Positions 40,012 to 40,176 of a stretch of DNA of 40,176 bases are shown one piece after another. The stretch comes from Candidatus Fusicatenibacter intestinigallinarum. GTDB lineage: Bacteria > Bacillota > Clostridia > Lachnospirales > Lachnospiraceae. The stretch spans positions 1-40,176 of the forward strand of contig DWWU01000025.1 in the NCBI GenBank assembly GCA_019119555.1, in the 5' to 3' direction. A program made the translations under genes and the position numbers. Under the pieces are notes generated by a model. The model was not told the DNA's origin. It saw nothing but the letters and a program-made list of their open reading frames with translations, and ran no database searches. The first letter of the stretch is position 1. Each line of letters starts with the position of its first letter.

Positions 40012-40040
40012 TTGACAAGCGCAAATGCTTATGATAAACT
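40012..40040 (+). promoter_or_regulatory. rRNA operon promoter P3
   Basis: TTGACA (40012-40017), 17-bp spacer ending ATGA, TAAACT (40035-40040), followed by a GCTGCTGAGG block. All three promoters share consensus -35 boxes and exact 17-bp spacing. Confidence 0.9.
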
Positions 40041-40176
40041 AAGTGAGTTGCTGCTGAGGCAGGAACAGCTCCTGAAAAACGGAGCGAACCTTGATAACTG
40101 AACAGTGAAACACATCCTCGAAAGTTCTGAAAGTTAATTCAAAACGATCGAAAGATCCTTTAAAACAGTAAAAGGG
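40041..40176 (+). other. rRNA operon leader with boxA-like antitermination site
   Basis: After P3 comes a hairpin-rich stretch, then GAACCTTGATAACTGAACAG (40085-40104), which resembles the boxA-type leader preceding clostridial 16S rRNA. The A-rich sequence to the window edge is typical of the 16S upstream spacer. The 16S gene itself is not in the window; its identity is inferred from promoter array and leader. Confidence 0.75.

Overview
The window looks like chromosome from a spore-forming gut member of the Lachnospiraceae (Bacillota, Clostridia), with roughly 50% G+C. The reasons are: a large Bacillus/Clostridium-type SRP RNA, a yyaC spore-protease gene, anaerobic detoxification genes (flavodiiron protein, hybrid cluster protein), a transketolase split into two subunits, lysine and manganese riboswitches, and AGGAGG ribosome sites. 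The family placement is inference from gene content; no database was searched.

Layout. 1-4.1 kb: end of an unknown gene, recQ with a small overlapping partner, and the flavodiiron gene fprA. 4.1-6 kb: SRP RNA (minus strand), a 225-bp giant inverted repeat, then a Mn2+ (yybP-ykoY) riboswitch with terminator that leads into mntP. 6.2-9.9 kb: a membrane-anchored polysaccharide deacetylase, and a Gfo/Idh/MocA oxidoreductase coupled to an M42 peptidase. 9.9-11.5 kb: a decayed FAD-oxidoreductase/ferredoxin pair. 11.5-17.2 kb: typA, an SSB-like gene, a lysine riboswitch with dapA-dapB, and a lipoprotein. 17.4-22.5 kb: an iron-sulfur flavoprotein, an apparently crippled AraC regulator, sfsA, and a ferredoxin-hcp operon. 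22.6-26.6 kb: pfk, then dnaX-ybaB-recR. 26.6-30.5 kb: a LacI-type regulator followed by a transaldolase-like gene and the two transketolase halves, a non-oxidative pentose phosphate unit. 30.8-35.6 kb: a MATE exporter, a large PEP/pyruvate-binding-domain protein with a KaiC-like N terminus, and yyaC. 35.9-39.5 kb: a LysM membrane protein whose N terminus resembles an inactive MPN/JAB domain, a DUF5711-like protein and a CvpA-family protein. 39.7-40.2 kb: three tandem strong promoters and the leader of an rRNA operon whose 16S gene starts beyond the window.

The most striking unexplained feature is a modular family of intergenic palindromes. The core is 28 bp (arms GTAACAGTTCAGC and GCTGAACTGTTAC around 2 bp). 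About nine full-length and many degenerate copies lie in gaps across the whole window, often beside terminators, sometimes joined to two other hairpin modules, and once running into the end of a gene. Compensatory changes in the two arms suggest that the palindrome itself is maintained. Local gene decay (FAD oxidoreductase, ferredoxin, AraC regulator) and other large inverted repeats accompany it.
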